12,799 nucleotides of DNA from Firmicutes bacterium UBA6648 (GTDB lineage: Bacteria > Bacillota > Clostridia > Peptostreptococcales > Anaerovoracaceae), in NCBI GenBank assembly GCA_002455605.1, contig DKLE01000188.1:1-12799 (forward strand), in the 5' to 3' direction. Below, in pieces: positions 6,332 through 12,799 of this stretch. Both the position numbers and the translations under genes were made by a program. Position 1 is the stretch's first letter, and each line of letters begins with the position of its first letter. The notes under the pieces were generated by a model. It searched no databases and had not been told where the DNA came from. It saw only the letters and a program-made list of their open reading frames with translations.

Positions 6332-6637
6332 ATGGCAAATTATGAAGCATTAGGCTTAGTTGAAACATTTGGCTTGGTTTTCGTGTTAGAAGCTGCTGAT
6401 GCAATGTGCAAGGCTGCGGATGTTGAACTGGTAGGATATGAAAATACAGCGTCCGGATACATCTCAGTGTTAGTAAGAGGAGATGTAGGTGCATGTAAAA
6501 CTGCAGTAGCTGCTGGTGTGAAGGCTGTACAGGAAATGGAAAACGGAAATCTTTACAGCTCAGTGGTGATTGCCAGACCCCACGAGGATCTGGAAAAAAT
6601 TATTGCCCGTTATTCACTTGACAAGTTGCTTCCTTAA
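6332..6637 (+). CDS. BMC-domain hexameric shell protein, second paralogue
   Basis: This is a 101-residue single-BMC-domain protein (MANYEALGLVETFGLVFVLE opening). ATG 6332 is selected because AAGGA (6318-6322) lies 9 bases upstream. An in-frame TTG at 6311 would overlap that site. The pore-loop position reads NTASG (residues 38-42) instead of the NIGS of its neighbour, so the two hexamers should have chemically different pores. The C-terminal tail, ARPHEDLEKIIARYSL, is longer than in minimal PduA-type proteins and is probably a surface helix. Side-by-side paralogous hexamer genes are usual in GRM loci. Confidence 0.94.
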   Translation: MANYEALGLVETFGLVFVLEAADAMCKAADVELVGYENTASGYISVLVRGDVGACKTAVAAGVKAVQEMENGNLYSSVVIARPHEDLEKIIARYSLDKLLP

Positions 6638-6641
6638 AATA

Positions 6642-6666
6642 AAGCTTGCTGTTTAACAGCAAGCTT
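6642..6666. repeat. Perfect hairpin between shell gene and aldehyde dehydrogenase gene
   Basis: AAGCTTGCTG (6642-6651) and CAGCAAGCTT (6657-6666) form a 10-bp stem with loop TTTAA, starting 4 bases after the shell gene's stop codon. GAGGATTATT follows instead of a T-run, so full termination is unlikely. It may protect the upstream shell mRNA from 3' decay or slightly attenuate readthrough, which would help make shell protein in excess of enzyme. Confidence 0.75.
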
Positions 6667-6698
6667 GAGGATTATTATAATGAAAGGGAGAGTTACAA

Positions 6699-8192
6699 AT
6701 GAATATTATTGATAATGATTTGCTCTCCATCCAAGAATCTCGTATTCTTGCGGAGAATGCACGTGAAGCGCAGAAAGCTCTGGCGACTTTTCCGCAGGAA
6801 AGGTTAGATGAGATTGTTGAACGCATGGCGGAAGAAATTGAAAAACATACGAGCGAGCTTGCAAAGATGTCCTGCGAAGAGACCGATTACGGTAAATGGC
6901 AGGACAAATGCATTAAAAACAAATTTGCCTGTGAGTATTTAAGAAACAGACTTAAAGGCATGCGCTGCGTAGGTGTTATCAATGAAGACAAGCAGAACAA
7001 AACGATGGATGTAGGAGTACCGATGGGTGTAATTGTTGCCCTTTGTCCGGCAACAAGCCCAGTTTCTACTACAATATATAAGGCTTTAATAGCAATTAAA
7101 TCAGGCAATGCAATTATATTTTCACCTCATCCTAGAGCAAAAAATACAATTGCAAAAGCACTAGACATTTTAATTCGTGCGGCAGAAGGTTATGGATTGC
7201 CGGAAGGGGCACTCACCTATTTGCACACGGTTACTCCTAGCGGTACTATTGAGCTAATGAATCATAAAGCAACCTCTTTAATTATGAATACAGGGGTTCC
7301 GGGTATGCTGCAGGCAGCTTATCAGTCCGGTAAACCTGTTATATACGGAGGAAATGGAAACGGACCGGCATTTATTGAGCGTACAGCCGATATAAAACAA
7401 GCGGTCAGCGACATTATTGCCAGCAAAACTTTTGACAATGGGATAGCGTCAGCAGCAGAACAATCTATTGTTGTAGACAGCTGTATCGCGACAGAAGTTA
7501 AAGCTGAGCTGCAAAACAGCGGAGCGTACTTTATGTCAGAAGAGGAAGCAAAGAGGCTTGGCGCTTTATTCTTCCGCTTTGATGGAAGTGCAGATGCTGA
7601 AATGTTTGGTAAAACTGCGCAGCAATTGGCTAAAAGAGCGGGTTTCTGTGTACCTGATAATGTAAGGGTATTAATTTCGGAACAAAAATACGTTTCGGAG
7701 AACAATCCTTATTCGAAAGAAAAGCTTTGTCCTGTCTTAGCTTATTATATTGAAGATGACTGGATGCATGCTTGCGAAAAGTGTATTGAGCTTTTGCTCA
7801 GTGAACGGCATGGACACACTCTTGTGATCCATTCCAACGACGAAGAGGTCATTCGTCAGTTTGCATTAAAAAAGCCAGTAGGCAGAGTGCTTGTTAATAC
7901 ACCGGCTGTTTTTGGCAGCATGGGTGCTACAACCAATTTATTCCCTGCCATGACTTTAGGCAGTGGATCGGCGGGACAAGGTATGACCTCCGATAATGTT
8001 TCACCTATGAATCTCATCTATGTCCGCAAGGTTGGCTATGGAGTGCGAAAAGCAGAAGAAATTGTTAGCGGTGTATTGGCAGAAGACAACACTTCCTCTT
8101 GTGCAAGTATCGGCAAGCAGGGAGAACTTGATTCTGAGAGTATACAAATGCTTCATAGCATTTTAAAAAAAGCTATAGAAGCAATTCGATAG
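6699..8192 (+). CDS. CoA-acylating-type aldehyde dehydrogenase homologue lacking the usual catalytic Cys
   Basis: This 497-residue protein starts at ATG 6699, 8 bases after AAAGGGAG. It has the features of the acetaldehyde/propionaldehyde CoA-acylating family: ETDYGKWQDKCIKNKFA, the nucleotide-fold segment CPATSPVSTTIYKALIAIKSG, and GGNGNGPAFIERTADI. At the active site this family normally reads like DNG-x-x-C-A-x-EQ. Here it reads DNGIASAAEQ, placing Ser251 (codon TCA, 7449-7451) where the nucleophilic Cys belongs. A Cys at 262 lies outside the motif. The protein may therefore be inactive or altered, perhaps structural or CoA/NAD-binding, with a canonical paralogue downstream. Residues 479-497 (SESIQMLHSILKKAIEAIR) form a predicted amphipathic helix after a polar linker, like an encapsulation peptide. 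The family call is firm; the catalytic status is inferred from the motif. Confidence 0.88.
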   Translation: MNIIDNDLLSIQESRILAENAREAQKALATFPQERLDEIVERMAEEIEKHTSELAKMSCEETDYGKWQDKCIKNKFACEYLRNRLKGMRCVGVINEDKQNKTMDVGVPMGVIVALCPATSPVSTTIYKALIAIKSGNAIIFSPHPRAKNTIAKALDILIRAAEGYGLPEGALTYLHTVTPSGTIELMNHKATSLIMNTGVPGMLQAAYQSGKPVIYGGNGNGPAFIERTADIKQAVSDIIASKTFDNGIASAAEQSIVVDSCIATEVKAELQNSGAYFMSEEEAKRLGALFFRFDGSADAEMFGKTAQQLAKRAGFCVPDNVRVLISEQKYVSENNPYSKEKLCPVLAYYIEDDWMHACEKCIELLLSERHGHTLVIHSNDEEVIRQFALKKPVGRVLVNTPAVFGSMGATTNLFPAMTLGSGSAGQGMTSDNVSPMNLIYVRKVGYGVRKAEEIVSGVLAEDNTSSCASIGKQGELDSESIQMLHSILKKAIEAIR

Positions 8193-8206
8193 CAATATAC
8201 AGTTAA

Positions 8207-8227
8207 TATCAGACGCTATATCTGATA
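8207..8227. repeat. Short hairpin upstream of cutC
   Basis: TATCAGA (8207-8213) pairs with TCTGATA (8221-8227) around a 7-base loop, between the aldehyde dehydrogenase stop and the cutC ribosome binding site. The stem is AT-rich and weaker than the other intercistronic hairpins. No T-run follows. Confidence 0.45.
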
Positions 8228-8255
8228 AAATAAAGAAGAATGAGAGGTAAGAATT

Positions 8256-10802
8256 TTGGATATTCGTGAATTTTCAGAGAAATTTGCAGAAGCTACCAAA
8301 AGTATGTCTGCAGAGGAACGTGCAGCGATCATGAAGATGTTTGAAGGCGTTTCAAATGAAATTACAAAGAATGACACAACAGGAAGCCACGATTATGTTG
8401 CTGCCGATAATGGCCCTGGAATTCCAGAGGGAATGACTCAGAGACATAAATTATTAAAGGAAAACTATTTAAAGCAGGTTCCGACTATTACAACACATCG
8501 TGCCAGAGCGGTAACTAAGATTGCGAAGGAAAATCCTGGTATGCCGAAGATTATGCTCCGTGCAAAGTGTTTCAGATATTGCTGCGAAACAGCTCCATTA
8601 GTAATTCAAGATCACGAATTGATCGTGGGAGCTCCTTGCGGCGCTCCTCGTGCAGGTGCTTTCTCTCCTGATATTGCATGGAGATGGTTGCAGGATGAAA
8701 TCGATACGATTGGAACTCGTTCACAGGATCCATTCTATATTTCAGAAGAAGACAAGAAAATCCTGCGTGAAGAGTTATTCCCTTACTGGGCAGGAAAGTC
8801 TGTTGACGAATTCTGTGAAGACCAGTACAGAGAAGCTGGCGTATGGGAATTATCTGGTGAGTCATTTGTTTCAGACTGTTCTTATCACGCAACAAACGGA
8901 GGCGGAGACTCCAATCCCGGATATGACGTAATCCTTATGAAAAAAGGTATGCTGGATATTCAGCAGGAAGCTAAAGATCATTTAGCTAAACTGGATTATG
9001 AAAATCCGGATGACATTGAAAAGATTTATTTCTATAAATCAATCATAGATACAACAGAAGGTGTTATGATTTACGCTAAGCGTATGTCAGAATATGCTGC
9101 TGAATTAGCTGCTAAGGAAACAAATCCTAAGCGTAAAGCAGAATTACAGAAGATCTCAGAAATAAATGCAAGAGTTCCTGCTCATAAGCCTGAAAGTTTC
9201 TGGGAAGCAATTCAGTCTATGTTCACAATTGAATCCCTGTTGGTAGTAGAAGAAAATCAGACAGGTATGTCAATCGGACGTGCTGACCAGTATATGTACC
9301 CATTCTACAAAGCTGATCTTGAATCAGGACGTATGAGTGAGTATGAAGCATTTGACCTGGCTGGTTGTATGCTGATCAAGCTGTCTGAAATGATGTGGGT
9401 TACAAGTGAAGGCGCTTCCAAGTTCTTCGCAGGCTACCAGCCATTCGTAAATATGTGTGTTGGTGGTGTTACCCGTGACGGACAGGATGCAACAAACGAT
9501 TTAACTTATTTGTTAATGGATGCTGTTAGACATGTTAGAATTTATCAGCCATCCCTTGCTTGTCGTATTCATAAATCTTCACCTCAAAAGTACATGAAAA
9601 AGATTGTTGACGTAGTTCGTTCAGGTATGGGCTTCCCTGCTTGCCACTTCGATGATGCTCACATCAAGATGATGCTTGCAAAAGGCGTTTCTATCGAAGA
9701 TGCAAGAGATTACTGTTTAATGGGTTGTGTAGAACCTCAGAAGTCAGGTCGTCTGTATCAGTGGACTTCAACTGCCTATACTCAGTGGCCGATTTGTATC
9801 GAGCTTGTTCTGAACCACGGTGTTCCACTATGGTACGGAAAACAGGTGTGCCCTGACTTTGGCGATATCAGCCAGTACAAGACTTTTGAAGAATTTGATG
9901 CTGCTGTTAAGAGAATGATTCAGTATGTAACTAAATGGACAAGTGTTGCTACAGTTATTTCTCAGCGTGTACACAGAGACTTAGCACCAAAGCCGCTTAT
10001 GTCAATTATGTACGAAGGTTGTATGGACAAAGCTAAAGACGTTTCCGCAGGCGGTGCAATGTACAACTTTGGACCTGGTGTTGTTTGGTCTGGTCTTGCA
10101 ACTTATGCTGACTCAATGGCAGCTATTAAGAAATTAGTATTTGACGATAAGAAATATACATTAGAGCAATTAAATACAGCTTTAAAGGCAGATTTTGTTG
10201 GATATGAACAGATTAAGGCAGATTGTCTTGCTGCTCCTAAATATGGTAATGACGACGATTACGCAGATTTAATTGCTGCTGATTTAATTAATTTTACTGA
10301 AATGGATCACAGAAGATACAAGACTTTATACTCAGTATTGAGTCATGGTACTTTATCTATTTCCAACAATACACCGTTTGGTCAGCTGACTGGTGCCAGT
10401 GCAAATGGTCGTCCTGCTTGGTCCCCGTTATCAGACGGTATCAGTCCTACTCAAGGTGCTGATTACAAGGGTCCTACAGCTATCATTAAGTCTGTTTCAA
10501 AGATGGCTTGTGATAATATGAACATCGGTATGGTTCATAACTTTAAGCTTATGGCAGGTCTTCTTGATACACCGGAAGGTGAAGCTGGTATTATTGCATT
10601 ACTTCGTGCAGCTTGTGCGTTTGGTAATGGAGAAATGCAGTTCAACTATCTGGACAACAAGACTCTGATCGAGGCTCAGAAGCACCCAGAACAGTATCGT
10701 GACTTGGTTGTTCGTGTAGCTGGTTACAGTGCATTCTTCGTAGAATTGTGCAAGGATGTACAGGATGAAATTATCAGCAGAACAATGCTGACACATTTCT
10801 AA
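8256..10802 (+). CDS. cutC: Choline trimethylamine-lyase (glycyl radical enzyme)
   Basis: This enzyme cleaves choline to trimethylamine and acetaldehyde by radical chemistry inside the microcompartment lumen. It has 848 residues, close to the ~846 of short-form CutC, without the long N-terminal extension of some enterobacterial forms. The catalytic Cys491 and Glu493 sit in [11 protein letters not shown]. The glycyl radical Gly823 sits in [13 protein letters not shown]. Pocket residues Tyr210, Asp218 ([10 protein letters not shown]), Thr336, Phe397, Thr504 and Tyr508 match, with a constant +2 shift, the choline-contacting residues I recall from Desulfovibrio alaskensis CutC. The start is TTG 8256, with GAGAGG 8 bases upstream; a nearby ATG (8240) is out of frame. 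Residues 3-32 form amphipathic helices, a plausible N-terminal encapsulation signal. CutD is encoded 131 bases downstream. Confidence 0.97.
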   Translation: MDIREFSEKFAEATKSMSAEERAAIMKMFEGVSNEITKNDTTGSHDYVAADNGPGIPEGMTQRHKLLKENYLKQVPTITTHRARAVTKIAKENPGMPKIMLRAKCFRYCCETAPLVIQDHELIVGAPCGAPRAGAFSPDIAWRWLQDEIDTIGTRSQDPFYISEEDKKILREELFPYWAGKSVDEFCEDQYREAGVWELSGESFVSDCSYHATNGGGDSNPGYDVILMKKGMLDIQQEAKDHLAKLDYENPDDIEKIYFYKSIIDTTEGVMIYAKRMSEYAAELAAKETNPKRKAELQKISEINARVPAHKPESFWEAIQSMFTIESLLVVEENQTGMSIGRADQYMYPFYKADLESGRMSEYEAFDLAGCMLIKLSEMMWVTSEGASKFFAGYQPFVNMCVGGVTRDGQDATNDLTYLLMDAVRHVRIYQPSLACRIHKSSPQKYMKKIVDVVRSGMGFPACHFDDAHIKMMLAKGVSIEDARDYCLMGCVEPQKSGRLYQWTSTAYTQWPICIELVLNHGVPLWYGKQVCPDFGDISQYKTFEEFDAAVKRMIQYVTKWTSVATVISQRVHRDLAPKPLMSIMYEGCMDKAKDVSAGGAMYNFGPGVVWSGLATYADSMAAIKKLVFDDKKYTLEQLNTALKADFVGYEQIKADCLAAPKYGNDDDYADLIAADLINFTEMDHRRYKTLYSVLSHGTLSISNNTPFGQLTGASANGRPAWSPLSDGISPTQGADYKGPTAIIKSVSKMACDNMNIGMVHNFKLMAGLLDTPEGEAGIIALLRAACAFGNGEMQFNYLDNKTLIEAQKHPEQYRDLVVRVAGYSAFFVELCKDVQDEIISRTMLTHF

Positions 10803-10836
10803 TATATAAATTAAATTGACTTTAAATGAATAACTC

Positions 10837-10882
10837 TGCTGTCCGCGGCTAGGTATTAAAAGCTGGGAGGCTGCGGACAGCA
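10837..10882. repeat. GC-rich hairpin between cutC and cutD
   Basis: TGCTGTCCGC (10837-10846) pairs perfectly with GCGGACAGCA (10873-10882), enclosing 26 bases. It is the most GC-rich stem of the non-coding segments here. AATAAATTATATATTT follows, not a clean T-tract. It probably separates high cutC expression from low cutD expression, as a partial terminator or a 3' stabiliser of the cutC message. A radical activase is needed only in small amounts. Confidence 0.75.
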
Positions 10883-10933
10883 ATAAATTATATATTTAAA
10901 GACCAAGATAAATCAAACTGGAGATTGAATGGT

Positions 10934-11887
10934 ATGAGCAATACAAATACAGGTGTAATTGAAAGAAAGGCAACGATTTTCAATATACAAAAATACAATA
11001 TGTATGATGGTCCTGGAATCAGAACTCTAGTATTTTTTAAAGGATGTCCCCTTCGATGTAAGTGGTGCGCAAATCCGGAAGGACTAGAAAGAAAATTCCA
11101 AGTTATGTTCAAAAGCAGTTCATGTACTAATTGCGGAGCTTGTGTTTCTGTATGTCCGGTTGGGATACATGCTATTTCAAAGGATGATCAAAAGCACGAG
11201 GTACTGCGCAACATTGATTGTCTTGGCTGTAACAAATGTGTAGAGGTTTGTAATGCTAAAGCACTCACAATTGTGGGGGAAGTTAAAACAATTTCTGAGC
11301 TGTTAGAAATTATTTTAGAGGATAGAACCTTTTATGAAGTTTCAGGTGGCGGAGTCACATTAGGCGGCGGTGAAGTAACCATGCAGCCGGAGGCGGCTAC
11401 TAGTTTATTGCAGGCCTGTAAGCAAGAAGGTATTAACACTGCTATTGAAACCTGTGGATATACAAAACTGGAAAACATATTAAAGATTGCTGAATTTACG
11501 GACTTATTCCTATATGACATAAAACAGATGAATTCTGATAAGCATTTTGAATTGACAGGGGTTCGCAATGAACTGATTTTAAGCAATTTGAAAGAGCTTC
11601 TTCACAGAAGATACAATGTTCAGGTAAGAATGCCGATGTTAAAGGGAATCAATGACAGCGAAGATGAGATTAAACAAGTAATTGAATTTTTGATGCCATT
11701 CCGTGATTACAAGAATTTTAAAGGTATTGATTTACTTCCTTATCATAAGTTAGGTGTAAATAAGTATAATCAGCTTGGCAAAGAATATCCTATAAAAGGG
11801 GATCCGAGCTTAAGCGAAGAAGATTTGGATAGGATAGAAGGGTGGATTAAGAAATACGACTTCCCTGTATCCGTTATCCGTCATTAA
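10934..11887 (+). CDS. cutD: Choline TMA-lyase activating enzyme (radical SAM)
   Basis: This 317-residue radical SAM enzyme generates the glycyl radical on CutC Gly823 using S-adenosylmethionine. ATG 10934 is preferred because GGAG (10920-10923) lies 10 bases upstream. An in-frame TTG at 10925 would be 1 base from that site. The radical SAM cluster motif C-x3-C-x2-C is at Cys38, Cys42 and Cys45 (GCPLRCKWC), preceded by YDGPGIRT. A ferredoxin-like insert gives two further 4Fe-4S sites, at Cys64/67/70/74 and Cys96/99/102/106. This is the usual layout of activases for the larger glycyl radical enzymes. The SAM-binding glycine stretch GGGVTLGGGE lies at about 138-147. Specificity for CutC is inferred from adjacency. 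Confidence 0.96.
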   Translation: MSNTNTGVIERKATIFNIQKYNMYDGPGIRTLVFFKGCPLRCKWCANPEGLERKFQVMFKSSSCTNCGACVSVCPVGIHAISKDDQKHEVLRNIDCLGCNKCVEVCNAKALTIVGEVKTISELLEIILEDRTFYEVSGGGVTLGGGEVTMQPEAATSLLQACKQEGINTAIETCGYTKLENILKIAEFTDLFLYDIKQMNSDKHFELTGVRNELILSNLKELLHRRYNVQVRMPMLKGINDSEDEIKQVIEFLMPFRDYKNFKGIDLLPYHKLGVNKYNQLGKEYPIKGDPSLSEEDLDRIEGWIKKYDFPVSVIRH

Positions 11888-11927
11888 GGATGAAGGATTG
11901 TTCGAATAGATTTGAAAGGTAAGTTTT

Positions 11928-12281
11928 ATGGGAACAGCTATTGAAAAAGCTACAGAGCGTATCATACAAGAGTCAGTGCCTGGTAAGCAGGTCACAATTG
12001 CTCATGTGATTGCTTCGCCCATGCCTGATATATATGAGCGTTTAGGCATAGATGACAGAGGAGCCATTGGTATTCTGACATTATCACCTTACGAAACGGC
12101 TATCATTGCGGCAGATGTTGCTACGAAGACAGCGGATGTAGAAATTGGCTTTCTGGATCGTTTCACTGGCTCGGTGGTTATCAGTGGTGATGTGCAAAGC
12201 GTTACTACAGCACTTGAAGCTGTAACTGGAACCTTGTGTAACTTGCTTGGCTTTACAACAGTTCCTATTACAAAGACATGA
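11928..12281 (+). CDS. eutS: EutS/PduU-type (circularly permuted) BMC shell protein
   Basis: This 117-residue shell protein has the EutS/PduU pattern. A short N-terminal segment, ERIIQESVPGKQVTIAHVIA, forms the small beta-barrel over the hexamer pore. The permuted BMC fold follows, with IGILTLSPYETAIIAADVATK and the highly typical VEIGFLDRFTGSVVISGDV. The ribosome binding site GAAAGG (11914-11919) precedes ATG 11928. Family members form hexamers that may be bent or gated, contributing edges or specialised pores of the shell. The stop overlaps the next gene's ATG in an ATGA junction. The symbol follows the ethanolamine homologue; the protein here belongs to the choline compartment. Confidence 0.93.
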   Translation: MGTAIEKATERIIQESVPGKQVTIAHVIASPMPDIYERLGIDDRGAIGILTLSPYETAIIAADVATKTADVEIGFLDRFTGSVVISGDVQSVTTALEAVTGTLCNLLGFTTVPITKT

Positions 12282-12727
12282 AGAAAAAACGTGTTATGGT
12301 GATAGGTCCTACGCGTTGCGGAAAGACAACACTGGTAAATGAGCTGAATAATTATGATGGTCCATTAAGAAAAACACAGGACACCATTTATGGAGAAAAA
12401 ACGATTGATATACCCAGTTCCTATGTGGCAATTCCCTGGATGTATAAACATTTAATTGCGACAGCACAAAATGCAGCATCTCATATATTGCTTTTGGTAG
12501 ATCAATCAAACCCGGTGGAAATTTATTCACCCGGTTTTGCGAAGGTATTTAGATGTCCGGTAATCGGAGTAATATCCAAGTGTGATTTAAAACCAGAAAA
12601 TGAGGAAGTGTGTTTGAGGCAATTAAAGCAGATAGGCGTGTCCGAACCCTATTTTAAGATAAGTGTTCCGGAAGGAATAGGTATCGAGGCTTTAAAAGCA
12701 TATATATTTAATACAGATAAAACGTAA
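12278..12727 (+). CDS. eutP: EutP/PduV-like small GTPase-fold microcompartment protein
   Basis: This 149-residue P-loop protein has the Walker A motif GPTRCGKTTL (residues 10-19), a switch-like KTQDTIY segment (32-38), LLLVDQ (71-76) as the Walker B-like strand, and SKCDL (100-104) at the guanine-specificity position, a variant of NKxD. Length and order of motifs match EutP/PduV. Those proteins accompany microcompartment operons, and their role is not well defined; positioning or turnover of the compartment has been proposed for PduV. The start codon overlaps the previous stop by 4 bases, so translation is coupled to the shell gene. Confidence 0.9.
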   Translation: MKKKRVMVIGPTRCGKTTLVNELNNYDGPLRKTQDTIYGEKTIDIPSSYVAIPWMYKHLIATAQNAASHILLLVDQSNPVEIYSPGFAKVFRCPVIGVISKCDLKPENEEVCLRQLKQIGVSEPYFKISVPEGIGIEALKAYIFNTDKT

Positions 12728-12739
12728 AGGGGGACGAAT

Positions 12740-12799
12740 ATGAAGTTTATAACCGAAGAAGATCTGCGGGATTTGTATAAAAGAGAACCTTTTACCACT
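12740..12799 (+). CDS. Start of a further operon gene, truncated by window end (possibly EutT/cobalamin adenosyltransferase-like)
   Basis: An ATG at 12740 follows a strong AAAGGGGG site (12726-12733) and stays open for all 20 remaining codons (M-K-F-I-T-E-E-D-L-R-D-L-Y-K-R-E-P-F-T-T). Spacing and strand fit the same operon. The opening resembles the N-termini of EutT-type proteins associated with clostridial microcompartment loci. Twenty residues are too few to be sure, and a CutC pathway needs no B12. Confidence 0.6.
   Translation, partial: MKFITEEDLRDLYKREPFTT

Noticed and set aside
8650..8931. Second + strand frame inside cutC
   Set aside because: It is out of frame with strongly conserved CutC sequence and has no independent start signal.
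10925..10933. TTG 10925 as the cutD start
   Set aside because: Only 1 base separates it from GGAG; ATG 10934 has correct spacing.

Overview
The window is a stretch of an anaerobic, low-GC, Gram-positive (Clostridia-like) chromosome. The evidence is the AT-rich spacers, strong AGGAGG-type ribosome binding sites, a surface protein with S-layer homology (SLH) domains, and an oxygen-sensitive glycyl radical enzyme with its activase. Every convincing gene is on the + strand. The genus cannot be read from the sequence.

Region 1 (1-4199) holds two single-gene units. The first is a MerR-family regulator with a GyrI/BmrR-like C-terminal sensor domain, cut by the window edge by probably only one base and ending in a clear terminator. 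The second is a 972-residue secreted protein with a signal peptide, a carboxypeptidase-regulatory-like fold, a CehA/McbA-type PHP metallohydrolase domain and C-terminal SLH repeats. It also ends in a strong terminator.

Region 2 (4301-12799, continuing past the edge) is the front part of a choline-utilisation glycyl radical microcompartment (cut/GRM) operon. The order is DMT/EamA-type transporter, small winged-helix-like protein, two BMC hexamer shell proteins, a CoA-acylating-type aldehyde dehydrogenase homologue, choline trimethylamine-lyase CutC, its activase CutD, an EutS/PduU-type shell protein, an EutP/PduV-type GTPase, and the first 20 codons of another gene. The CutC assignment is strong: catalytic Cys, Glu, glycyl radical Gly and the choline-pocket residues I remember from the characterised Desulfovibrio enzyme all fall in register with a constant offset of +2. 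Expected chemistry is choline to trimethylamine plus acetaldehyde, with the aldehyde handled inside the shell. A pentameric shell protein, a canonical aldehyde dehydrogenase, an alcohol dehydrogenase and a phosphotransacetylase are not in the window and may lie downstream.

The most notable observation is regulatory. The surface PHP hydrolase gene and the cut operon have nearly the same promoter: a perfect TTGACA and a perfect TATAAT separated by an over-long 20-bp spacer. Each spacer is filled by a palindrome matching TTnCCCnWWnGGGnAA. This is the classic architecture activated by MerR-family regulators, and one is encoded next door. I infer a three-part system of cation-sensing regulator, S-layer-anchored hydrolase and choline microcompartment, in which the hydrolase may release choline from a larger extracellular compound. 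Other points are an aldehyde dehydrogenase whose catalytic Cys position is Ser, related CCC/GGG palindromes inside both terminators and ahead of the first shell gene, and hairpins in four gaps of the cut operon.
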